Shown one piece after another: positions 29,856 to 38,857 of a DNA stretch of 64,000 nt. Source of the DNA: JACKAF01 sp041391485 (GTDB taxonomy: Bacteria; Bdellovibrionota; FAC87; UBA2466; JACKAF01); the NCBI GenBank assembly GCA_041391485.1, contig JAWKNY010000003.1, positions 179,908 through 243,907 of the forward strand. Reading direction: 5' to 3'. Under the pieces are notes generated by a model. The model saw nothing but the letters and a program-made list of their open reading frames with translations, made no database searches and was not told where the DNA came from. Both the position numbers and the translations under genes were made by a program. Numbering within the stretch: the stretch's first letter is position 1; each line of letters starts with the position of its first letter.

Positions 29856-30906
29856 TTAGGTTTTGGTGATGAAACTCAAATGTTCCCGGAGTTCGGAGAT
29901 CTCGTTGTAGAAGAATTCCTTCTCGCTTTTGGGAGTTTGAACCGGGGTCCCCGGAACGTGCGAATCGAGGAATGCGCTGACGCGTTTTCTGAAGGTAGGG
30001 TTTTCGCAAATCCGCCGGTAGATGTGGATCCTGTCTGCCGCTGTCGCCGATGAGTATGCACTGTTGGCTGGCCTCCAGATTGCTCTGAGCACCCGAGCGG
30101 CAACGGTAAGCTTGGGACGCTGTCCAGGTAGCTGAGCTCATCTCAGGAAAACGGTCCTTGTGGATATTCCTTCAAAAAACTTCAACAGAGGGGCACAGTG
30201 AGAGCGGATACGGTGCTGGCAATGGTGAGTAACTATGCTGGTGTTCGCGACGAGGTCATGTAGAGCTGTGCCACTCCCTTGATCGGCGTGACGTATAATA
30301 ATGACCGCGAAAAAGCCCCAGACCACTCCGCAAAGTTGTGGTTTCGGCAATCTTACTGTCCTTGATGGTGTCGTCGATATCTGACACCACTACCCATTCG
30401 ATCTTATTGTTCAAAAGAAATACGGGTGCGCTCAACACTTCGTAGTTTCCCAGGCGGATGAGGCCCGCGTAGGTTTGATCCCGCACGGTTCTATGCGCAA
30501 GCGCGATCCGGTGCGTTCTATTGGGAGCTGAGGAGGAAATTGAACCTGATGAAGCTCGGGTTTCGGTGCTTTCTTCCACGGTTCTTGTGTTGTGTTCCCC
30601 TAGAGCGACCTGAAAGTGGATGCGCTCAAAAAGTTCCACATCGGGAAGTCCCTTAAGAATCCGGTGAAGCAGCCGCCGAGGCCGGTATCCCAAGACCTCT
30701 CTTGAGTGCCGTTGCAGACCACGGCCTGCACCATTGTGAAGTTGCGTGTGGCAAGCAGGGATCCCAACAATGGATTTCTGGGGCGTGGTAACGCCAAGCA
30801 GTTGCAGCAGCTTAAAGAGGGGAACTTCCAGAGTCTTCCATAGCCGGATGCCCCAACCGAACCACCGGTTTTGCGGAAAATCAGTCAAACGCAGGCGGGA
30901 TTTCAA
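29856..30906 (-). CDS. DUF2183/App1-like phosphatase, frameshifted
   Basis: About 350 codons in several frames. The key segment is VVVSDIDDTIKDSKI (in the first frame, about 30390-30350), the HAD-like nucleophile motif of the App1 (DUF2183) phosphatidate-phosphatase family. Downstream frames give GVAQLYMTSSRTPAYLL and LLKFFEGYPQGPF, then CILIGDSGRQDPH, the family's LIGDSGQxDP motif. The last frame ends in EKEFFYNEISELREHL. At least four indels lie between 29.95 and 30.32 kb. Bacterial members are poorly studied; a lipid phosphatase role is inferred from yeast App1. Confidence 0.75.
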
Positions 30907-30954
30907 CGCGCTCCCCCAAGAGTCTGAGCGGGGATCGGCCGATAAGACCGGTAG

Positions 30955-32070
30955 GTGCGTACCCTATCCAACATTTTATTCCACCTGTTGCGCCAGCCAG
31001 TGTGCCGATTGGCAGCGGTTATCTTGCTTTGGGTCAGCCCCCGTACCTTCGCTCTCAACGAATTCCTCGATCTCTACGACGCTCCGCAAGTCCTGGCACA
31101 AGGCAATGCCATGACCGCTGACGCGTATGGTTATCTTTCTAACTACTACAATCCGGCGGGGCTAGCAAAAATGCCGTCCAGAAAATCGGAGATTCATCTG
31201 GTCGCCTTGGAGGGAAGTAGCTCTGGGACCGGAGCCGCCCGCGCGGTTGAGGCCCGTAGTTGGGGGGTCGGTCCGCTGAACCCCAAGGTGGCGTCCAACC
31301 CCGGCAGTTACACCTATTTTTCCTATGGAGCGATCCCCGCTATCTCGGTCCGCGGCTTCTCGCTGTCGCTGCTCGCGCGCCGGGAATACGCGGCCCTATC
31401 CGACGGGACCAACGTCGATATCGATACCCGGACAGATTTGGGCGTCACTCTCGGGGTAGCGAAGAATTTTGCGGGAAATCTGGTCAAACTCGGCGTCGTC
31501 GGAAAGGCGATCCTCCGAAACCAACTCAAAGGGACCTATGCGCATTCGGATTTCTATAGTGAGCAGGCTATCCAGGCGCTGGCAAAGGAAGGGTTGGGAC
31601 TTGGCGCCGACGTTGGGCTAATCATCACTTTGCCGTACAAGTACCTGCCTACGTTTGGGCTTGTCTGGAAAGATGTGCTGGGGACACAGTTTAGTTCCAG
31701 TCAGTTTTTAAACTCGTACTCCACCAGCGCTCCGGACACGATCCCGCAGTCCTTTAACTTTGGCTTTTCCGTCTCGCCACGGTTTAGCCGTTTGTGGCGC
31801 ATGAAGTTCGCCGCCGACATCCGGCACATCGAGCGCACCGATCTCCCGTTTCGAAAGAAACTGCATTTGGGTTTTGAGATGGAGAGCCTGAAGGGACTTC
31901 GCGGGACCTACTGGTGGCTGGGGCTCAACCAGCTTGACCCCTGCTTCGGCATGGGGGTGCGTTTGCCAGGCGGGAATTTGGAAATTGGCACCTACGGAAT
32001 GGAAATAGGGGCGGGGGAAACGGCAGAGTCAGATCGCCGGTTTTTCATGCGCTACACGGTGAGTTTCTGA
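30955..32070 (+). CDS. outer membrane beta-barrel protein, first of a tandem pair
   Basis: A 371-residue protein beginning with GTG 30955. A long signal peptide ends near TFALNEF (about residue 34). The mature start LYDAPQVLAQGNAMTADAYG and SNYYNPAGLAKMPS resemble UPF0164/OmpP1-FadL-like barrels, in which a 'GxGxAxTA...YNPAGLA' plug precedes the strands. The remainder is alternating beta strands, and the last residues are RYTVSF with C-terminal Phe, the outer-membrane insertion signature. The stop overlaps the next gene as TGATG, and the two products share the N-terminal plug pattern. Confidence 0.75.
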   Translation: MRTLSNILFHLLRQPVCRLAAVILLWVSPRTFALNEFLDLYDAPQVLAQGNAMTADAYGYLSNYYNPAGLAKMPSRKSEIHLVALEGSSSGTGAARAVEARSWGVGPLNPKVASNPGSYTYFSYGAIPAISVRGFSLSLLARREYAALSDGTNVDIDTRTDLGVTLGVAKNFAGNLVKLGVVGKAILRNQLKGTYAHSDFYSEQAIQALAKEGLGLGADVGLIITLPYKYLPTFGLVWKDVLGTQFSSSQFLNSYSTSAPDTIPQSFNFGFSVSPRFSRLWRMKFAADIRHIERTDLPFRKKLHLGFEMESLKGLRGTYWWLGLNQLDPCFGMGVRLPGGNLEIGTYGMEIGAGETAESDRRFFMRYTVSF

Positions 32071-33154
32071 TGCGCTCCTACCTACTCATTCTAATCTTGT
32101 TTGCCACCTCAGCCGAGGCTCGCCTGCGTCGCAACGGCTTTGAAGGGCTTCGCCCGCTCGGAATGGGAAATGCTTTTATTGCGCTTTCGGATGATCAAAA
32201 CATGCTCTGGTACAACCCGGCGGCTTTGGCCCGCGTCCGCGGTGTACACTCGCATTTGATCGACGTTACGCTAGGGGTGGATTCGTTAGATACTCTATCC
32301 CGCCTGCTCGACTCTATTCTTGAAGGAAACTTCGATGAGAATATTCGAACCGACACCCAATATACCCGGATCAATGCCGCCCATTCTTTCATTACCCCCT
32401 ACTTTGGAATTTCGCTGTTTGCCGACAGCCAGACGTTCATGGACTTGCAAGAGCTTACGTCGGAAGCGGTCGACATTGTTTCCAAGAACGACGTTGGGGC
32501 GATTGTTGGCGTTGGGCTGCCAATTGGCGACAACTTTTCGCTCGGCTTCTCGCTGCGCCTTTTTCAGCGCTTTGGGATTGATGAGTACCTGACACCGCTC
32601 GAGTTGCTTGCCAAGCTCGGCGGCATTCCCGCAGGCGATTTCCTGGACGCTGTTTTCTCGGTTCTGCAGGGAAGATATCACCACGGGCTATGCTTTCGGT
32701 TTGAACATGGGAGCGCTCTAACGGTACCCTTTACCCCAGAGAAATGAAGTGGACCCTTGCGGCAACCTTAGATGACTTTGCCAACACCAATTTTACGGCG
32801 GTTGGGGGGGCGAATGCGCCCGATCCCATCAATGCGACGCTCAACTTCGGTACTGCTTTCCAGTACACGCTATCTCGCAGCAACACGCTGAACTTGACCT
32901 TCGATTGGAGAGACTTTTTAGGAAGTGATCCCGTTTTCAAACGTTTGCACATGGGAATCGAAATGAAATTTCCGGGCCTTGCTTTACGCGCGGGTGTATA
33001 CCAAGGGCGCCCGACTGCCGGCGTGAGTTTCGAGGCTTTACCGCACACCCGCATCAACTTCACCACCTACGCCGTGGAGCTAGGCGATTCCCTCTGGACG
33101 CGCGAGCACCGTTGGTATCTCGCTCAAGCCATTATTGGATTTACACCATTCTAA
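32070..33154 (+). CDS. outer membrane beta-barrel protein, second of a tandem pair, frameshifted
   Basis: About 361 codons. The signal peptide (to about residue 17, SAEA) is followed by FEGLRPLGMGNAFIALSDDQ and MLWYNPAALARVRG, the same plug pattern as the upstream paralogue. An indel near 32672 and a second near 32717 move the frame; between them the restored reading is DITTGYAFGLNMGAL. The second half (from about 32744) has typical barrel strands and ends in QAIIGFTPF with terminal Phe. The stop shares CTAA with the convergent leucine dehydrogenase. Probably a lipid or hydrophobic-compound channel by analogy with FadL; not proven. Confidence 0.72.
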
Positions 33155-34261
33155 CGTCGGGCTTTTCGATAAAACATCGAACGGGAGGAGCCCGTAAAGC
33201 GTCCGCGTATGCGACTGATATCGTTTACGCGCTTTTCGGCCACTCGGTCGGCACACCGGTATTCCGGCATGTTCTCTCGCTGAGAGTGTTGGAGAATGTT
33301 CTTCATGACGTAGTAGATGCTACGGATCATGCGGTTGGCGCGAAGCTCATCGTAACCCTCAAGCTCTATAGAGACGTTCATGAGCCCGCCCGCGTTGATG
33401 GCGTAATCGGGTGCGTAGAGGATTTTCTTTCTGAAGAGTTCGTCGCCGCACTCGGGGCTTGCCAATTGATTGTTGGCGCTTCCTGCCACAATCTTGCACT
33501 TGAGCCGGGGCAGAGTTTTTTCATTGATGACAGCGCCCAATGCCGACGGGCAAAGATATCCGCGTCCGTGTCGTAAATCTCTTCGGTAGAAACGATCGTG
33601 ACGTTCTGACGCTTGGAGTATTCTTCACAGCGCGCACGATCGATATCGCAGATATAAACCCGCATGTTGTTAGCGAGCATCAGCTCCACCAGTTCGCGCC
33701 CGACATGTCCGATCCCTGAACGGCGACAGAAATGCCTTCCAAGGAGTTCTTTCCCATCTTGCATTCGACACAGGCACGGATGCCTTCCAGCACGCCTTTG
33801 GCTGTCCAAGGCGAAGGATCCCCGGAACCTCCGTGTGAGCGCGCGACGCCCACCACGTGGTTTGTCTCCATGAAAATATATTCCATGTCGTGTACGTCGG
33901 TGCCGACGTCTTCGGCGGTGATGTATCGACCGTTTAAGGTTTCCACAAAAGAACCAAAAGAACGAAACAAGGCTTCCGATTTGGCCTGTTCCGGATCGGC
34001 CATGATTACCGCTTTGCCACCGCCAAGATTAAGACCTGCGATTGCCGCCTTGTACGTCATGCCTTTGGAAAGTCGGAGGACATCATCCAGAGCTTGCTGG
34101 GTATCTTGGTAATGCCACATGCGCACACCACCGAGCGCGGGTCCTAACAAAGTATTGTGGACGGCGATGATGCACTTCAGGCCGACTGCTTTGTCCTGAC
34201 AAAAAATTACTTGCTCGTGGTTTTCCGTTAAAAAACGTTCAATTTCTAGATTTCCGCTCAT
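33151..34261 (-). CDS. ldh: leucine (branched-chain amino acid) dehydrogenase, frameshifted
   Basis: NAD-dependent oxidative deamination of leucine, valine or isoleucine to the 2-oxoacid. About 370 codons, the usual size. The N-terminal domain has LLGPALGGVRMWHY, LSKGMTYKAAIAGLNLGGGK (catalytic Lys region) and YITAEDVGTDVHDMEYI. After an indel near 33700 comes the NAD domain (SGIGHVGRELVELMLANNMR), and after another near 33540 the end, CKIVAGSANNQLASPECGDE and ILYAPDYAINAGGLMNVSIE. GPALGG and KMTYK-type motifs separate this group from glutamate dehydrogenases. It lies next to the mutase gene, fitting branched-chain catabolism. Confidence 0.88.
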
Positions 34262-34375
34262 GACTTATTAACCTCTAAGGTCTGTCCCCTGACTATGGAA
34301 AGGCAGCAAGAAACTTGGGCCACTCTACCAAGGTCGCCGGGGCCGTTCAAGTGTTTCTAAGCCCTTGAAAACACC

Positions 34376-34396
34376 GGACTTGAGTTCTTAAAGTCC
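34376..34396. promoter_or_regulatory. inverted repeat upstream of the mutase gene
   Basis: Six-base perfect arms GGACTT and AAGTCC separated by nine bases, 22 bp before the mutase ATG in the divergent region with leucine dehydrogenase. Could be an operator or a small leader hairpin. There is no supporting second copy in the window. Confidence 0.25.
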
Positions 34397-34417
34397 ATTC
34401 ACTAAACTCCGTGCAAC

Positions 34418-35917
34418 ATGTCTAAGACGACTGAAATAGCAGGCGAATTTCCTTACACCCGGGGCGTCCATGCGGAGATGTACCGCAAGAAGTTGTGGAC
34501 GATGCGTCAGTACGCAGGCTTCGGGGATGCGGCGGCAAGTAACGCTCGTTACAAGTATCTGCTCTCCCAGGGCATTACCGGCCTGAGCATCGCCTTCGAT
34601 CTACCGACTCAAATGGGCTTCGATTCGGATGCTGATTTTGCCCGCGGTGAAGTGGGAAGGGTAGGCGTTGCGATCAGTTCCCTGGAGGACATGCAGATTG
34701 TCTTGAAAGATATTCCTCTGGATCAGGTCAGCACTTCCATGACTATCAACGCAACGGCACCCATTCTCTTGTGCCTCTACCTGGCGGTTGCCGATAAAAA
34801 CAACGTTGATCGCAAGTCCCTGCGTGGAACCATACAAAATGACATTCTGAAAGAGTACAGTGCTCGCGGGACGTTTGTGTTTCCGCCAAAGCCGAGCATG
34901 AAAATCGCAACGGACGTATTCGAATTCTGCAAGGCAGAGGTTCCCAACTGGAATACTATTTCAATTAGCGGGTATCACATTCGCGAAGCTGGCAGCACGG
35001 CTGTTCAGGAACTTGGTCTGACCCTTTCAAACGGTCTTGCTTATGTTGAAGCCGCGATCGATCGGGGGCTGCACATCGATGATTTTGCCCCTCGGCTTTC
35101 GTTCTTTTTTAATGTGCACAATGATCTTTTAGAGGAAGTCGCGAAATTTAGGGCGGCCCGGCGTTTGTGGGCCAAGCTCATCAAGGAACGGTATAGCCCC
35201 AAAAACCCGAAGTCCTTGCTGCTCCGGTTTCATGCTCAGACGGCGGGGAGTTCGTTGATTTCAAGTCAGATTGACACGAACGTGGTTCGGGTCACGCTGC
35301 AGTGTTTGGCGGCGGTATTGGGGGGGGCCCAGTCCATCCACACCAACTCGCGCGATGAGGCGTTGGGTTTACCTACGGAAGACGCGGCCAAGTTGGCTTT
35401 GCGCACGCAACAGGTAATTGCGTTTGAATCCGGAGTCACACAAGCGGTCGATCCCTTTGGAGGGAGTGACTACGTTGAAGCCAAGACTAACGATTTAGAG
35501 AAGGCAGCGCTCAAGCTCATAGAAGAAATTGAGGAGCGAGGCGGAGTGATTCCCTGTATTGAAGAGGGATGGCAACAAAATCTCATCCAGCAATCGGCCT
35601 ACGAATACCAGCTGGAGATCGAGAACGAAACACGTATCGTGGTTGGGCAGAATAAATTTAAGGAAGATACAAGCGGTCAAGATCCGGTTTTCTCGATTGA
35701 TGATCGCGTTGAAAAAGATCAAGTCGCTAGACTCAAAGCTTTTAGAGAGCGTCGCAACGCTGGTACCGCCGCCGAAATGCGGGGCAAGCTACACCAAGCG
35801 GCGCAGGAAGCCTCCAATCTGGTTCCGCACATCTACAACTGTGTGGCAGCACACGTCACGCTAGGAGAGATTGTCGAAACGCTGACCTCTGTGTACGGAC
35901 GTTTCCGCGGGCAATAG
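34418..35917 (+). CDS. methylmalonyl-CoA mutase-family large subunit (split type)
   Basis: A 499-residue catalytic TIM-barrel subunit of a B12-dependent acyl-CoA mutase. Motifs: FPYTRGVHAEMYRKKLWTMR near residues 11-30, GLSIAFDLPTQMGFDSD near 52-68, GTIQNDILKEYSARGTFVFP near 132-151, and SISGYHIREAGSTAVQELG near 185 with the conserved catalytic His. The length stops before the cobalamin-binding (DxHxxG) domain, so a separate B12 subunit must be encoded elsewhere. Split subunits occur in methylmalonyl-CoA and isobutyryl-CoA mutases; I cannot separate these by eye. The PCC-type operon in the window favours methylmalonyl-CoA to succinyl-CoA. Confidence 0.9.
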   Translation: MSKTTEIAGEFPYTRGVHAEMYRKKLWTMRQYAGFGDAAASNARYKYLLSQGITGLSIAFDLPTQMGFDSDADFARGEVGRVGVAISSLEDMQIVLKDIPLDQVSTSMTINATAPILLCLYLAVADKNNVDRKSLRGTIQNDILKEYSARGTFVFPPKPSMKIATDVFEFCKAEVPNWNTISISGYHIREAGSTAVQELGLTLSNGLAYVEAAIDRGLHIDDFAPRLSFFFNVHNDLLEEVAKFRAARRLWAKLIKERYSPKNPKSLLLRFHAQTAGSSLISSQIDTNVVRVTLQCLAAVLGGAQSIHTNSRDEALGLPTEDAAKLALRTQQVIAFESGVTQAVDPFGGSDYVEAKTNDLEKAALKLIEEIEERGGVIPCIEEGWQQNLIQQSAYEYQLEIENETRIVVGQNKFKEDTSGQDPVFSIDDRVEKDQVARLKAFRERRNAGTAAEMRGKLHQAAQEASNLVPHIYNCVAAHVTLGEIVETLTSVYGRFRGQ

Positions 35918-35956
35918 TTTGCCAAAACTTGCGACTCCACTTTTTTGACGTTGCGA

Positions 35957-37510
35957 TTAGTAAAGCGGTTGGTTGTCGGTGAGTTTGAGAAACACGGTCC
36001 GCAAAGCCAAAAGCGAAACCCCGATCAATACGACGAGTACAACTACCAAGGCGATAAAAGCACTCAGTTGGGTGCCTTGATAGATGTGTAGTCCTCCCAA
36101 CTGCTGAGCGGTGAGGGCCATGCCCGCCAGGAAAAGAGTCCAAAGCCCGCAGAAAAGATAGAAGGGCTTGAGATCGTAATCCGGGATGTGCCGCCTCAAA
36201 TGGGCCCGCAACAGTACCCACAGAATCAGGCAATAGAGGGCGATCCCCACGCTTCCCGCGAGAGCCAGTCCCGAGAACCCCATCTTGTCGCCGAGAAACC
36301 AGTACAGAGGTAAGCAAACAAACGAGATGACCGTACCGATAATAGACGGCAGCCAGGTGCGTTGGCAGGCGTAAAAGCCGCGGGAAAGAATGAGTTGCAG
36401 CGTCCAAAAGAAAATTCCCACACTAAACATGCGTAGTGCCTGAGCGGTATTTTCCATGTCCACGGAGTTTAGCTTGCTACCGCCGAAGATGAAATGCGTG
36501 ATGGGCAGCGCATGGGTATAGAAGAAAATTGCAGCAAGCGGTGCCGCGGCCCAGAGTTTTTGAACTTCACGCAAAAGCGTGCGGGTGTACTGAGCTGCCG
36601 CACCCTCCGCCCAAAGGCGCGCCAGAAACGGGAAGCTCGCAATCCCGGCCGCTTGTCCGATCACGGCAACCGGAATGCGCATTTCAATGCGTGCGTAGTG
36701 CAGCCAACTCACCGCGCGAGCGCCCATGGAACTGGCGAAGTACTTGCTGAACCATTCGTCGGCCACAACCAAGGAGAATCCCATCATGATAGGAAGGGTT
36801 AGCCACAAGTAGCGACCGATTTCCTTGCGGATTTCCGGGGCCAAATCCAGGCTTGGCATCAGTCTATAGCCTAAGCGCCGAATTCCCCACGCTTGCAAAA
36901 TCCCGTGGCTGAAAATGCAGCCGACCAGAACGCCAATACTAAACCCCATGACGCCCAAACTGCGGTGGAAAAGGACGCCGAAGAGAATGATGCCGGAGTT
37001 ATATATAAGTGGCGCGAGTGCCGGGAAAAGAAAACGGCCGTGCGCGTACTGCAGTGCGATCGCAAGCCCACCCCAGTAGAAAAATAGCTGCGCGGGCAGA
37101 ATGATCCGTAAGAGCTTCGCCAGCATTTCCAACTGTGGGGGAGAAAAACCCGGGGCTACCAGACTGGAAAGCGGCAAGGCGAAAATTTCACAAAGAATCA
37201 CGAACAGGAGAAGAAAGCCGCCTAGTGTTCCGGCGATGCTTCGAAAGACCCGATCCGCAAAGGCTTGATCCTTTTTTGCGAGATAGGACGTGAGCAGCGG
37301 AACAAACGAGATGCTAAGCGCCCCGGCGGCCATGAGGCTGTTGATGAAGTCCGGGATAGTAAAGGACGCCGAGTAGACGTCGGTCATTGCGCTCGCGCCG
37401 ACCGTTTGGGCCAATACCCATTCGCGCACAAAACCGATGACGCGCGAGAGTAAAACGCTCGCCATCATGAGCAAAGACGCGCGTTGAATTTTCTTTTCGG
37501 AGTCGCTCAT
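35957..37510 (-). CDS. murJ: lipid II flippase MurJ
   Basis: A 517-residue inner-membrane protein with about 14 transmembrane helices. It opens with MSDSEKKIQRASLLMMASVL and SRVIGFVREWVLAQTVGAS, the MurJ/MviN signature, and contains AGALSISFVPLLTSYL in helix 2-3 and SRGFYACQRTWLPSIIGTVI near residue 375. MurJ moves lipid-linked peptidoglycan precursor across the membrane and is normally essential. The frame is intact. It is transcribed alone, divergent from the bactofilin cluster (156 bp between starts) and convergent with the mutase. Confidence 0.94.
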   Translation of the reverse strand: MSDSEKKIQRASLLMMASVLLSRVIGFVREWVLAQTVGASAMTDVYSASFTIPDFINSLMAAGALSISFVPLLTSYLAKKDQAFADRVFRSIAGTLGGFLLLFVILCEIFALPLSSLVAPGFSPPQLEMLAKLLRIILPAQLFFYWGGLAIALQYAHGRFLFPALAPLIYNSGIILFGVLFHRSLGVMGFSIGVLVGCIFSHGILQAWGIRRLGYRLMPSLDLAPEIRKEIGRYLWLTLPIMMGFSLVVADEWFSKYFASSMGARAVSWLHYARIEMRIPVAVIGQAAGIASFPFLARLWAEGAAAQYTRTLLREVQKLWAAAPLAAIFFYTHALPITHFIFGGSKLNSVDMENTAQALRMFSVGIFFWTLQLILSRGFYACQRTWLPSIIGTVISFVCLPLYWFLGDKMGFSGLALAGSVGIALYCLILWVLLRAHLRRHIPDYDLKPFYLFCGLWTLFLAGMALTAQQLGGLHIYQGTQLSAFIALVVVLVVLIGVSLLALRTVFLKLTDNQPLY

Positions 37511-37666
37511 GATCGGATTTAATATGATGCGTTAATTGTACGTTGTCGCAATCCGTTTTGAAAAGCGGTAAAATGAAAGAGTACGGGCGATAGACCCATT
37601 AGTCACTTCCAAAGGTGGCGGGTTTAGCGAAGTCCCGCCCGGGCAATCCCAAGCACAATCCCGACT

Positions 37667-38404
37667 ATGAAGATTCGAAACCCTTTTCCTTTCCGCGACT
37701 ATTTGCATGTGTTGATGCATACCGGCGTGGGGGCTCCTTACGCTCTTGAGATCAGCGTTCGCAAAGTGTACGCGCTGACTTCTTTGATTGCGCTGGTTTT
37801 TGTTAGCTTGTTTTTGGGGACCTTGTTATTTTTCCGAGAATTGGAATCGTCCCGACAGCTTTCTCAGGCTTTGATGGAGCTGCAGATCGAGAAGAAACTC
37901 ACTCAAAACTTCAGCATTCAGAGTGTCCCGGCAACGAAGGACGCTGTAAAAGCCGAAGCCATTCCGGTCAAAGCCGTCGAACCCAAACCCATCGCGGTAG
38001 CGCACGGTCGTATCAGCGGCTTGAATGTGGAGTGCACCAAGGATGCGTGCGACGTGGCACTGGGAATGGTGCCATCACGCGCCGGAAGTGCCGAAGGAAA
38101 ACTTTACGTAGTGCTACATAACGACGTTAAACGTATCGGGGCCGCCACCCATACTTCCGGAACACTCACTCAGTACATTATCTATCCGGGTTTTGAGGCG
38201 ACCGATTCTCTCGATATCACTGCGGTGTCGAAAAATGGTGGAAAGACTTTCAAGTTTTCAAAGGCGTTGCAGTCTAATGTCAGATTTGAACTGAACCCTT
38301 CGCTCACACCGATAGCCGTAGAGGCTTTTGTGTTTGATGTGAACGGAAAGTTGGTTTCCCAGGAACGCAAAGCAATAGAAGCCCCGAAGAGCGAGAACAA
38401 CTAA
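37667..38404 (+). CDS. bitopic membrane protein preceding bactofilin, unknown
   Basis: A 245-residue protein with a cytoplasmic N-terminus of about 33 residues (RNPFPFRDYLHVLMHTGVG), one transmembrane helix (about 34-54, ALTSLIALVFVSLFLGTLLF), a coiled-coil stretch (about 56-85), a proline/lysine-rich linker and a beta-rich periplasmic domain (about 110-235). TM plus coiled coil at this position beside a bactofilin is the layout of M23 peptidases that partner with bactofilins, but no HxxxD or HxH zinc motif is present. It may thus be a non-enzymatic relative or an unrelated adaptor. Its TAA overlaps the bactofilin ATG (TAATG), so the two are translationally coupled. Confidence 0.65.
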   Translation: MKIRNPFPFRDYLHVLMHTGVGAPYALEISVRKVYALTSLIALVFVSLFLGTLLFFRELESSRQLSQALMELQIEKKLTQNFSIQSVPATKDAVKAEAIPVKAVEPKPIAVAHGRISGLNVECTKDACDVALGMVPSRAGSAEGKLYVVLHNDVKRIGAATHTSGTLTQYIIYPGFEATDSLDITAVSKNGGKTFKFSKALQSNVRFELNPSLTPIAVEAFVFDVNGKLVSQERKAIEAPKSENN

Positions 38405-38775
38405 TGGTGCGTGAAGTTTCTTTTCCAACTTTGATTGCTGAGGCCACCCGTCTTGCCGGTGATGTGACCTTTTCGTCCACCGCGCACGTTTTTGGGGTGG
38501 TGGAAGGCGATGTCTTGCAGCACGCCCTGGAACCGCTTCAAATTGGAAAAAGCGGTTGGATTCACGGAAACATCCGTTCGCAAGGCACGGTCGTTGTAGA
38601 AGGCCGAGTGGATGGGGACGTCGTCTCCACGACCCGCATTCAACTCCTCCCCACCGCCACGGTCCGCGGCCGCTTGCAGGCCCCTTCCATCCAGATCCGG
38701 GCCGGAGCCATTTTCGAAGGTGAAATGCAGATGAGCGCCGGATCGGCGCGTCCCGTCCTAAAGGCCGCCGCCTAG
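38404..38775 (+). CDS. bactofilin (polymer-forming cytoskeletal protein)
   Basis: A 123-residue protein with the right-handed beta-helix core of bactofilins: repeated six- to seven-residue rungs such as RLAGDVTFSSTAHVFGVVEG, SGWIHGNIRSQGTVVVEGRV, DGDVVSTTRIQLLPTATVRG and AGAIFEGEMQM, each with G-x-[IV] corners. Short disordered ends flank the core. Bactofilins self-assemble without nucleotide on the inner membrane and localise cell-wall enzymes. Coupled to the upstream bitopic protein and followed by the FHA-TPR gene after 82 bp, so a three-gene envelope-shape operon is plausible. Confidence 0.9.
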   Translation: MVREVSFPTLIAEATRLAGDVTFSSTAHVFGVVEGDVLQHALEPLQIGKSGWIHGNIRSQGTVVVEGRVDGDVVSTTRIQLLPTATVRGRLQAPSIQIRAGAIFEGEMQMSAGSARPVLKAAA

Positions 38776-38857
38776 GCCTGTAACCAGCTAATATCAAAAG
38801 ATAAAATCTCTAGCCCTCCCGTTCAAGAAAGCGCTTCAAGCAGCCGAAAAGAAAGCG

